Assembly: GCA_014773175.1 (NCBI GenBank)
Contig: VXCM01005068.1
Location: 19,251 to 83,250 of the forward strand
Origin: Lucifuga dentata
Taxonomy: Eukaryota > Chordata > Actinopteri > Ophidiiformes > Bythitidae
DNA: 64,000 bases
Reading direction: 5' to 3'
Under the pieces are notes generated by a model that worked only from the letters and a program-made list of their open reading frames with translations, was not told where the DNA came from and ran no database searches. The position numbers and the translations under genes are program-made. Below, in pieces: positions 14,162 through 25,600 of this stretch. Each line of letters opens with the position of its first letter. Within the stretch, counting starts at the first letter, position 1.

Positions 14162-17100
14162 CAGGGAGGGATGCCTGAAGTTGTGAGAAAGATGGAATGA
14201 CAGTATGATTGACATTGATTCTATATCCCTGTCTTCCAATCCAGAACATGTTTGGGGAGAAACCTCCAATCCCAGAGTACAAGGTTGCATCCATTCAGAA
14301 GTCCCGCTTCATCCTGCTCCACTACGGGACCTTCAAAGCAGGCTGGGATTGGCTGATTCTGCTGGCGACCTTCTACGTGGCCGTCACCGTGCCCTACAAC
14401 GTCTGCTTCACGGTGGTGGGGGGGCGGGACGAAGGGAGCAGCAGTGCCCCGCGGAGCCCGCCCAGCGTCAGCGACATCCTCGTAGAGATCCTGTTCATGT
14501 TAGGTGAGAGAAGACGTGTATGTCTGACCATCTCATCTCTTTTTGGAGTTTTTAATGATGCAAGCACAGCACTGACGAAATATGAGCCATTTACCACAGA
14601 CCATTACATCGCGTTGTTGATTCATTTCCTAGAAAACAACGGGTCCTTGTCCTCAGTCTTCTCCATCTGACTGCAGGAAACATTTATGAGTGATCTTCAA
14701 TGGACAGTTTCCCCTTAATGGAATGAACGCAAGTCCTTCATTGATAAACCTCCGCAATGAAATTATACGAGCCACCCGCAGCTAAACGGCTGGCTCCTGT
14801 CAGTCGATAGCCCATTTGTTAGAACTAATAGGCCCTTTTGTTTATCAGTTCATTCGCACGGCCCACAATGGCGGATTCAAATAAGCTATCACCAGCTTCC
14901 GTTGGCGGATCGTTTCTGTTAATCAGCTGCTCTCCATCAATCAACTGCATTTCTCTAAGGTTACATCCTAAAATGACCAGTAAGGTGGAATAGGTGGCTA
15001 TAAAGTGTCGTACTGGTGGGATTGCCGTTAACTGCCGAATCCATATTACAGTTGACCATTTTTCAAAGTATTTTAGAGGTTTTGAGATTGATTTCCAACA
15101 TTCTGGACAGACTTTGGCTTCCGTTCACTATGTTCACTATGAAAATCTTTTTTTTTTTCATTTTTTATTGTAACATCAACTTAACTTGCATGCGTTGTGC
15201 AAGCATTTACCTTTGCATGTGTTTTTCATTACCTGACTCAGATTGCATTTTAATGTGTGATGTAAATGGGGCCGCTAAGTGTTGCCTATAGAGCCAGGTT
15301 CTCAATTGTGATCCATGGGCCCCATATAACTGCATATTTTCCATCTCTTCTCACATCTATTTAGCTAAAGTAGCTAATCAGGACACAGTGCCTCCCAGAT
15401 TTTGATTGGCTAAACACACCTGATTTATCTAATCTGTTGTGAAGCAGAGAGAGAGATGAAAGACATGCTATGTGGTGGGTCCTGTCAACCAGGATTGAGA
15501 ACCTAAGCTACAGAGCAGGGGTGTCAAACCAGTTCCATGGAGGGCTGAGGGGCTTCAGGTTTTCAGTCTAACAAAACCATTCTTCAGCTGAATAAATCGA
15601 TTAGCGTCTCTTCCCTCATTGGGGTTGTGCTGATCAATGAAGGCAGCTGTTGTGTAGTTTTAAGTTGGACTTATGCTGCGTTCCAGTTACAGTGGGAAGT
15701 CAGAATTTCCCAGTTGAAATTGCGACTTCTGACCTCAAACCATTCCAGCCACCTGTAAACAAAAAAGCATGGCTGAATACCAATAAATACTGTAAGATTA
15801 AATAAACTTAGTAATAATTGCTAACTAAAGTAAAGTTAGACTACAGGACTGTTTGGTTGGATTTGATTGGACTTGGTGCAGAGAAGTAAATGTTCTGAAA
15901 TTATTTACACTTATGTATCAATGGCAAACAGTTATAACACTGTAGATAGTTAACTTGGCGATATATTTTTACCTTTTTATTTCAATGTCACGCAATAAAA
16001 AATACTTTATTAGCTGATCATTTACCTTGACAAAGCTTGCTTCCACGGGTGCTGCCATGTTGAGTGACATCATACTTGTGAAGTTGGAGTACATAATTTT
16101 GTTCTGAGCTTCCAAGTTGGAGCTCTGACTTCAAGTGCTGTTCTAACACATTTTTCCAAGTAGGAGATAGGAAAATTCCGAGTTCTGAGGTAACTGGAAC
16201 ACAGCATGAAAACCTGCAGCCTCTGGGCCCTCCTCAGCACATGATTTGACATGTTCTATAGAGGAAGCCATGTTCTATGATCCTGTGCCATCATTGACAC
16301 TGACACTCTTCGTGCTGATTGTGCTCTCCCTGTGCTCCTCTGCAGACATTGTGCTGAACTTTCGAACTACCTTCGTGAGCACATCGGGTCAGGTAGTGTA
16401 CGATGCCCGCTCCATCTGCATTCACTACGTCACCACCTGGCTCTTTGTCGACCTCATCGCTGCCTTGCCCTTTGACCTGCTTTATGCTTTCAACATCAGT
16501 GTGGTGAGTCTTCTTGTATGTGTACGTGTGTGTGTGCGCATTAAGAAAGTCAGTGATTGGAAAAATGTATAATCTGAAATACAGTAATTTTGCCTCCTGC
16601 ATTCATTTTCCATGCTAGCAGAATGATGGCAATGAGCCAAGCAAGGGAAAATGAATTCATAAACTCCCTCGTGGATTTATTAGATCAACATTTCAGCCAA
16701 ACTTCTGCTCATCAGACAAATAAATGGAGCAGAGCCAAGCTGCAGGTCTCATTTATTTGGATTTCAGCGCCCAGAAATGGAAAGATGATGAACAGGGGGA
16801 ATTGAGATTCATTTAAGTCTCATTTGGAGTTGAAACATGTTTCATTTCATATGAAGAGCAGCCAAAATCAAATATCCATCATAGAAATAAAAGTGTCAAC
16901 AAACAAAATTACTGGTGGCACATAATGAAAACAAGTTGTGTTTAAATCACTGGACAGAAAAATTAGAACACTTTATATCTTTATACACTAAACTTAGAGG
17001 TGCTGGTTTATGGACGTGTATTTGTCCATGCAGTACTTTGGGGTGCACCTGTTGAAGACGGTGCGGCTGCTGCGGTTGCTACGGCTGCTGCAGAAGCTGG

Positions 17101-19010
17101 AGCGTTACTCCCAGTACAGCGCCGTGGTCCTCACTCTGCTCATGTCCATGTTCGCCCTGCTGGCTCACTGGATGGCCTGTGTCTGGTACTTCATCGGCCG
17201 CAGGGAGATCGAAAGCCCGGGCTCCTGGGATATTGGTTAGTATGCACAATGTGGTGTTTATATATATATGTATATATATATATATGCACCCACGCAGACA
17301 CACAGATGCAGTGTGAGATACTGTGTTGTCGTGTCTCATCACATTTCATTGCATCTCGTCTGTTTTCATCTTGTTTTGTGTTGTCTCGTCTCAGTCCCTT
17401 TAACCCTCATCTTATTTTGCCTTACGGCAGCTGTATTTGGCTGGTACATCTTTAAAATTTTGCCAAGTGTTGCTTTAACCACATTTTTTACATTCACACA
17501 TCTTGTCCATCACATACAGTACACGTATATGACTGCAGGCTGAGTGATGTTGGTAATTATGGATCCTCAGCACAGCCGCAGTTATGCAGATGGACTGCCC
17601 TCAAGTGTCTCAATTCTCAATGCGGCTGACGCTTGAAGTACAATACAGCACTTCACAAGCTTCTTCAACCCTCAGGTGACATAAGACATTGGCGTAAGAT
17701 CTAATAAATTTGTCAGCACATAAAAAATGAACACAGTTTTCAAGAGAACAAACTAATCCTGTTGACCGTGTCAAAAATCAACCTCAGTCTCTGTTATTTT
17801 AATCTCCCTCAGGGTCACATATGCACACAAGCATGTTTATGTCAAATTAAATGCAAATAAGCATTTTTTCTCTGTTGAGAAACCTCCTAAGACAGATAAC
17901 ATTAGGTATTTTTAGCTATGTGTGAATTTTCTTTCTATGTTGTCTCTACAGAATAATCTGTTTATGCAACATTTGCACGAATACAGATTCTTTGTCTATC
18001 AGTCATTGAAATTGTCTTTTTTACTCTCTCTCACTTCCTCTCTCATGTTCTCTTTGTCTCTTTATTGAGTTGCACCAACTCAGTATAGTACATGTCAGTA
18101 CATGTCAGTATATGTGAGTACATGTCAGTACATGTCAGTACACATTAGTATATGCCAGTACATGTCAGTATATGTCAGTACATGTCAGTATATGTCAATG
18201 GTCCTTCAATTTAATACTGAGACCAACTGTGGCAAATCAGACCAGCACACAGTCTGACCTTTCTGCAGAACCATGCACGATTCACAGCAAAGGTCTGGCA
18301 TTAGCGTATACAAAAACTCACTCACTCTGTCAGTCATTTGGCTGACAGGTATAGTTTTTGTATGTGTTATCAATAATTCAAAGGTAATGTAGCTCTGGCT
18401 GTCCCCATAGCCCCTCCTAGAGCTACAGTCATAAAACATACAACCTGAAAAACACAACTCCTAGTTAAAGGCAAGCTACAGCCTTCTGAACAGGACAGAA
18501 AAGGATGAGGGAATGAGACTGGATCAGGCTGAAAGAAGACAGAGGAAGGGAAAGGAAGCCAGCCAGGAGAAAGGAGATAATTGGGAGGGGAAGGATGAAG
18601 GACAAAATTGTCAGGAGAATTAAGAAAGGAACAGCAGGAGGACGGGAGAGAGGGGAAACAGAAGGATGGGGCACGGTGAGGGGAGGCAGAAAGCATCAGG
18701 TGGGATTGGGGAGAAGCAGGAATGCATAAGAAAGTGGGAAGAGGATGAAGGTCAGAGACATAGACTGTGGAAAAACATGGATCTGTGTTTCTCCTCAGAC
18801 ATTATAAGGGGAGAAATACATTTATACATATTCTGTATACATAAATACTACTATTCATCAGTCAGGGCATGATGCCTAAAGTGGCAGATAATAAAATGTC
18901 CTTGGTGCTGGCGTCAACATGCTAGCCCTGTGCAAGCCTGCTTTTTTTTTTAGCCAGATTGCATTGTCTCCCAGATTCCATTTCTTATAAAACCGGAACA
19001 GCTTTTCCCT

Positions 19011-19042
<32 letters not shown>

Positions 19043-22000
19043 AGAAAATTCATAGCCTCCATAGACAGTAGGCAGCTCAGATATGCAGTGTTTAGCAGTA
19101 AACAAAAGCATTTCAAGCAATAGAACCTTTTGCAGAATAAGGGGGAAGTTGTGGGAGAATCCCCAGGATTCGGGCCACTGAGGTAAAATTGAGGGTTAAT
19201 TTAGTATTTTAAATTCCAAAACTATGATGCATACTTGTATCTACATTTTAAATTAACTGTGGTTTATTTTTGTGTGTCACTGGGATCATATGATGTCTAC
19301 AGCATTATCTAGAATTGTGTTTCAGGTGGTTAAGTTGAGAATAGCAACCCAGGTAACCTCGAGCACATTGTGTTCCAGTCATATTCACCTGTCAGAGGCT
19401 CTGACGACGTTACTCCCTAGAATAACATAACTGTGTTTTGTGCAACTATAAAGGTTTGTGTGTGTGTGTGTGGATNGTTACTCCCTAGAATAACATAACT
19501 GTGTTTTGTGCAACTATAAAGGTTTGTGTGTGTGTGTGTGTGTGTGGATATTTTCAGGCATGGGTTTGGCTTTACCTTTCACCAATATCAGCCAATGTTC
19601 GCAGCTTGGAAATCTAATGTCAGACATTAGGCTATTATGGCTATTTGTTTGTCAAACAAACATGCAAACATATCCCTGGTCCTAATCTCATAATACAACA
19701 TTAATTTTGTAAATGACCAGTAAGATCCATTAAAAAGTTGCATTTAGGGGCATTTAGCTGCTATTAGGGAAAGACCATACCAGGTTGTAGATATGTTGTA
19801 TCGGGGCATGTGTGAGAGGAGAGGAAGGGGGAGGGTAGGGTATGGTAGGGTAGGGTACAATAGGATAGGGTAGATGGTAGGGTAGGGTCCAGTAGAGAAG
19901 GGTAGAGTGGGATAGGGTAGGGTAGGATAGAGTAGGATAGGGTAAGGTCCGATAGAGAAGGGTAGAGTAGGGTAGGGTTCAGTAGAGTAGGTAGGGTAGA
20001 GTAGGGTAGGGTAGGATCCGGTAGAGTGGGGTAGGGTAGGGTCCAGTAGAATAGGGTTCAGTAGGGAAGAGTAGGGTAGAGTACAGTTGGGTAGGGTAGA
20101 GTAGGGTAGGGTGGGGTCTGGTAGACTAGAGTAGGGTAGGATAGGGTCAAGTAGGGTAGACTGGAGTACAGTAGGGTAGAGTACAGTAGGGTAGGGTAGA
20201 GTATGGTAAACTAGAGTAGGGTACAGTAGAGTAGTGTAGACTAGAGTAGGATAGAGTAGAGTAGAATATGTGTAGGGTAGAGTAGTGTATAGTAGGGTAA
20301 AGTAGAGTAGGGTAGAGTAGAGTAGTGTAGAGTAGAGTAGGGTAGGGTACAGTAGAGTAGGGTAGAGTAGAGTAGCATAGGGTAGGGTTGGGTATGATTC
20401 AGAACCAGAGACAGTGTCCACACAATTTTGGTTGACTTGGAAATAGGACAGAGAAAGATCAGCACCATGGACAGAGACACGATAGCTACAAAATGGATTC
20501 CTCTTCAGTTGCTCCAGCTGTATTACAAATTGGCAGTATTTTATTTTATTTTTTACAAAAATATGTTGTTTTCTGGACTGAAAGTCTGCACGTTAAAAGT
20601 TCTGTGAAGTTAAAAAGAGGAGAGGAGCTGAGTTCAGGACCATGGACAGCGTATATGTAAGTTCAGTTGGCCTGGATAAAGAAAAGAACCACTGGAAATG
20701 TTTTATTTCCAATACATTTCCCTCAATAATAACATTTCCAATACTTGTCAATATTGCACATATTAAATTAGTAATATGATTAATTATGATTTACTCACAG
20801 TGCTTCTTTAACAGATTTAAAATGGCCATGCTGCAATCACTTGATCTACTTTTATGATAATCCTGTCTGATGACTGACTTGACAGAAGAATCACCATCAT
20901 CATTCGTAACTATTTGTAGCTCTTGTGAGCAGGTTTTACGTTTCAACACGTCTGCCTGTTCATTGGTTTGTTTGGTTCGTAGCAGCTTTTGGTTACTCCA
21001 AAAGATTTTGACAAAGAAGACCTTTTTGACAAATAGAAAAGACCAATTTTGACAAACTTGAAAGGGTGGAGATATGGTCCAGGGAAGAAGCCATAAATTC
21101 TGGTGCATATCTAGATCCAAGGGCAGATTGAGGATTTATTATTATTATTATTAGTAGTAGTAGTAGTATTATTATTATTATTATTTCTTAACATTGCAAT
21201 GTATTTCTGCCAATTTCTTTAAAAGTAATACACACATATACCTGTAATCTCAATGAAAATATCAAGCATGCCATGCTAGACTATGTATAGGTCCAGATCT
21301 GAATAAGGATCTGATGGACTAAAATATATGAAAGGACAGGGGGCACATGAATAAACAAACAGGGCAGAAACATATATTTTGTTTATTATATTATATGATT
21401 ATATTGTTATATATTTATTGTTTTACCATTTTGCATAAGGTTGTTTGGCCTTGGTGGAGGTATGAGCTCTAATGAGTAAAAACAGGTGAATTCAGGCGAT
21501 TGAATGCAAGTTAAATTGTGTGGAAATGGCCTTAACATGGAAAAATGTGTCTTTTCCTCAGTCACACCAACAGAATGGACAAGAGCCTTTTTCTCAGTGG
21601 ACTTGTGCCTCTTTAGATACACGCATTTCATCATAATGTGATATGACTGCAGATTTAATAACAGCGCAGATAAAGCAGCGAGAGAAGTGATGCTTTCATC
21701 AACACACAGGCCAACCTCCCTCTACGCTGCGTTAGGGAAATGAAGTCTTTGCTCTGCTTTATATTGCACAGGCATACACACACACACACACACAGTTCCA
21801 TGCATTCCCAGAATGGCAGAGGTTAGGGTGTGTTAATGACAGCGTAATTAAGAAACTACTCAGGTGTTAAATCCTCTAATGCTTATCTGCATGACTGAGA
21901 CTCTGCACACAACTCAACTGCCACTTCTGACTGTTTACGCTGGAAGCTGGTCAAACTGTTTGTGAACACACACACACACACACAGATGGACGCTCGAAGC

Positions 22001-22284
22001 TCAGAGCAGGCCAATGCTACTTGCTTCAAGTGTGTAATACTGGGGATCAATGAATGGATGCATCCATGATGTATTATTCAAGTTCCCTGTCTTTCTATCT
22101 GCTTTCTGATTCTGCTGTCAGCTTAGTTGGGTTTTTACTGCACCACCGGTCCACTTGCAAACACAGTTTCTCAATAATTTATCCTCCCTCCCTTCGTTAT
22201 TTACTTGATTCATCATCTTCCTTGTTTTTTTTTTTTTTNCATTTCTAATCACATCTCTGAAATTTAACTCACTCTCTCCTTCCA

Positions 22285-22319
<35 letters not shown>

Positions 22320-22510
22320 TTTCTTCTCTCTCCCCCTCTCTGTCTGTCTTTCTGTCTCTTCTCTCTCTTTCTGTCTTTCTCTGATTCTCTCTCTCTCTCT
22401 CTCTTCCTTCTCTCTCTCTCTCTCTCTCTCTGTTTCTGTCTGTCTCTTTCCTCTCTCTCTCTGTTTCTGTCTTTCTGTCTCTGTCTCTTCCCCCCCTCTG
22501 TTTCTCTGTC

Positions 22511-22542
<32 letters not shown>

Positions 22543-22645
22543 CCCTCTCGCTGTTTCTGTCTCTCTCTCTCTCTGTCTCTTTACTCTCTCTCGCTCTCTC
22601 TTTCTGTCTCTCTCTGACTCTTCTAACTCTCCGTCTCTCTCTTTC

Positions 22646-22680
<35 letters not shown>

Positions 22681-25600
22681 TCTCTCTCAGGTTGGCTTCA
22701 TGAGCTGGCCAAGCGTCTGGGTACTCCTTACTTCCTGTCCTCCCTGACAACGCTGGTCCCTGATTCGCTGCCGGCTACCACAGTCAGCAGCCTTCCAGCC
22801 AACAGCAGCCAATGGAACATGTCAGGGTCAGATGTGGGTGGCCAGGGCTTGTGGAATTCCAGCCAATATAACGGAAGCATGGCAGGGGGTGAGGCCGTNT
22901 GGGCGGGGGGCCCTCAGTGCGTAGCAGCTACGTGACGTCACTGTACTTCGCTCTGAGCAGCCTGACCAGCGTGGGGTTTGGCAACGTGTCGGCCAACACG
23001 GACTCAGAGAAGATCTTCTCCATCTGCACCATGCTCATAGGAGGTGAGTGTGTGTGTGAGAGAGAGAGAGAGGCATCATGCTTTCAGTTTGTAGAAATAT
23101 TAGGTACAGTAACCGATTGAAGTTCTGAGCTTGTAGAAAGATCTCAGACATGTTAGAGGTATTTTTGTTTCACCATAATCTGCTTCCAACTTATCACACC
23201 TCTGTCATTATGTGAAGCAAAACAGCTTCCAGCTATAGCTATTTTTATGGTTAGGAAGACATGAATATATGTGGGGGACAGATCAGGTGGTGAGTCTGGT
23301 GGATGCTGAACCAATTTAAAACAATCATGCATAGCGGCCAGCAGGTATATATAATTACTGTTTGACCACAAACACCATTTGTGGATAAAGTTTTGATGAA
23401 GATCCTGGTGGCATTGAAACTTCATCTCTTAATGATGGAATTTGGGGTTTGATGTTTGTGTTGAGATACTCTTATCATCAATTGATTTCTGTGTTTAACA
23501 GGGATGTAACCAAATACAGGTAAGAAAATCATCTGCATTTAAGTAGTAAGATTCACTCTTTTGTCTAGTTTTTTGCTGCACAAATCTTTTTAATACAGCA
23601 GAAACCCCTTGGAATAAAGCTCCAGCACAAAGCTTTTGTAGTCCATAACCCCCTCATAATGGCTGCTATGTTTTTTTATTTACAAAATAAGGATGTTTAT
23701 ACAGAAATCAGCAGTTATTTTTGTGACAGCAAATACTATAAATCAGAAACAGGGTATTCTAGGATATTTAGGAGTGTTACACAGGTAAGTTGAAGTATCC
23801 TTAAAGCACTGTGTGTGTGTGTCCTTCAGCAATGATTGACAGCTTTTTATATTTTTACCTGGCCTTTTCTGAAATGTGCGGTGGGTCATTGTTGTCTCCT
23901 AAAAGAAGGTCATTAGACTGGCTTTCAGCAGAGTGTGTAAATGCCCTGTGGGCTAAATTCTGTTTCAGCAGCTTTTCAAATCGTGTCAGATTTCAAATCA
24001 GGAGAAAAAAACAAAAGTTAGATGATATATTTAAAAATATGTCCAATAAAAAAACATCCTCACATTCAAAGCAGACCTGTCACGGTCAAACTGTTCATTA
24101 AAAAGTCAGTGCCACTCCTCCACCAACACGAATGACTGTGCATACTGATATTAAGGTCGTTTTGGATAACATTTTGTTATTCTTGCAAGTATTTGGATCA
24201 TTAAAAAGTTGTGTGCTTCCTGCCATTTTACATAAGCAATAATCCTCTTGCAGGCAGTGTTTTAAAAACGGCTAAGGTGTTTTAAACCCGGTGCTTTGCA
24301 GCTTCTACAGGTTTATTTTTTAAGTAGCTTATAAAGCAGCTGCTTCTTGCCACACAAAAGCACAGTGGGATTCTTGTGTTTTTTGACTTTGTAATTTTTC
24401 TCAACAAACCTCTCTTCTGTCTCGCAGCTCTTATGCATGCCGTGGTGTTTGGTAATGTGACCGCCATCATTCAGAGGATGTACTCACGGCGCTCGCTCTA
24501 CCACACCCGCACCAAGGACCTGAAAGACTTCATCAGGGTCCATCGGCTGCCCAAAGCCTTAGAACAACGCATGCTGGAGTGTTTCCAGACGACCTGGTCT
24601 GTCAATAATGGAATAGATGTTAGTGAGGTGAGGTGAAGACATTTGTGTTCACTTTGGTACAGGCAGTGCACCCACTCTCACACACTTTCTTACTGAATGT
24701 TTATTCATTCATGACCCCATTCTCCAAACTGAAACATTAAAGCTGAAATCCATAATTCTTTTTTTTTTTTTTTTTTTTGGTAAAATATGGTGATTTGATA
24801 TTGCGTGCTGCTCCGTCAGACTGATGTGTTTGCTGCAGTTTAATTTGCTGTCTGTGTAGCAGCTCACTGCTGTCTGTCTGATCACGCCATTAAAGTCTGA
24901 TCAAACTACAGCCAGAGCACAGAAAAGGACTGAATATCTGCCATTTGTACAGTTTAATGCAGTAAAATCATCAGTATAACACAAATTAGATCAAATTTTC
25001 AGCTTTTACAATACATCATTCATTGAAACAACAGAATTTTGTCTTGCTAGGTGCGTTCATATAATGCAAGTCAGTCTCTGTCGATCGATAGAGAGACAGA
25101 CAGACAGAGACAGACATATACACACACAGACACACACACACACACACAGACACACACTATGGGTCTTGTTCCTGCAAATCCAGTAAAAGTTTTCAGGCAG
25201 TTTCTACAAAAACCCAAACGCATCATTCCACACTTTGCTTTCCCACCACAGAGCACCGTGCTGATGGAAAACAAAATCAATCCATTTCAGAGCACAGCAG
25301 CTATGCATCAAAATAAGAAAACAGTAAAAGCATCTGAAAACTTCTTTTACATTTCACGCTTTGTGTGAAAGGTGAAAAAAAAAAAAGTCTATGAAAGTCC
25401 TCAGTCATCAGATATCTAACCATTCAAGGCAATTTGCTGTTTAGGTTTGAAGACGTTTTCAACTCATCCAAGTTGCTTCTTTAGTTTTTAGCTGTTTTTA
25501 TTATTAATAAAAATTATTACTTATTACTATTAAACAGAGATGACATCATGTGACTCAATCACCTCACTCAACAAGTGTTGATACTTGGTGTTTGAAACAT

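Larger units (their letters stand above)
11919..14244 (+). other. kcnh3: kcnh3 intron
   Basis: Contains MITE copy 5 and a GA repeat. 11,919-12,870 and 13,467-14,118 appear to be unique intronic sequence with no ORF of interest. Confidence 0.85.
14504..16345 (+). other. kcnh3: kcnh3 intron
   Basis: 14,504-15,516 shows nothing recognisable. The nested MITE pair occupies 15,517-16,255. Confidence 0.85.
17236..22690 (+). other. kcnh3: kcnh3 intron (S5 exon to pore exon)
   Basis: Carries the 10-bp array, the TAGGG satellite, an assembly duplication around 19,476 (GT repeat), A and ATT homopolymer-like runs (19,013-19,036 and 21,138-21,185), part of a dispersed repeat (21,066-21,122) and the final polypyrimidine tract. 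17,300-18,080, 18,200-18,950 and 20,400-21,060 show nothing recognisable. Confidence 0.8.

Noticed and set aside
18062..18200. CRISPR-like array
   Set aside because: Short 10-bp head-to-tail repeats without spacers in a vertebrate intron; an ordinary minisatellite.
19815..20395. Interstitial telomere (TTAGGG) array
   Set aside because: Units are TAGGG/TAGAG, one T short of the telomere repeat, so direct telomeric origin is not supported by the visible units.
19744..20480. Long minus-strand ORFs rich in Tyr, Pro, Thr and Leu
   Set aside because: They are translations of the TAGGG pentanucleotide satellite; a 5-bp repeat read in triplets stays open by chance.
22118..22750. 210-codon Arg/Glu-rich minus-strand ORF
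   Set aside because: Reverse complement of the polypyrimidine tract and part of the pore exon; no real protein composition.
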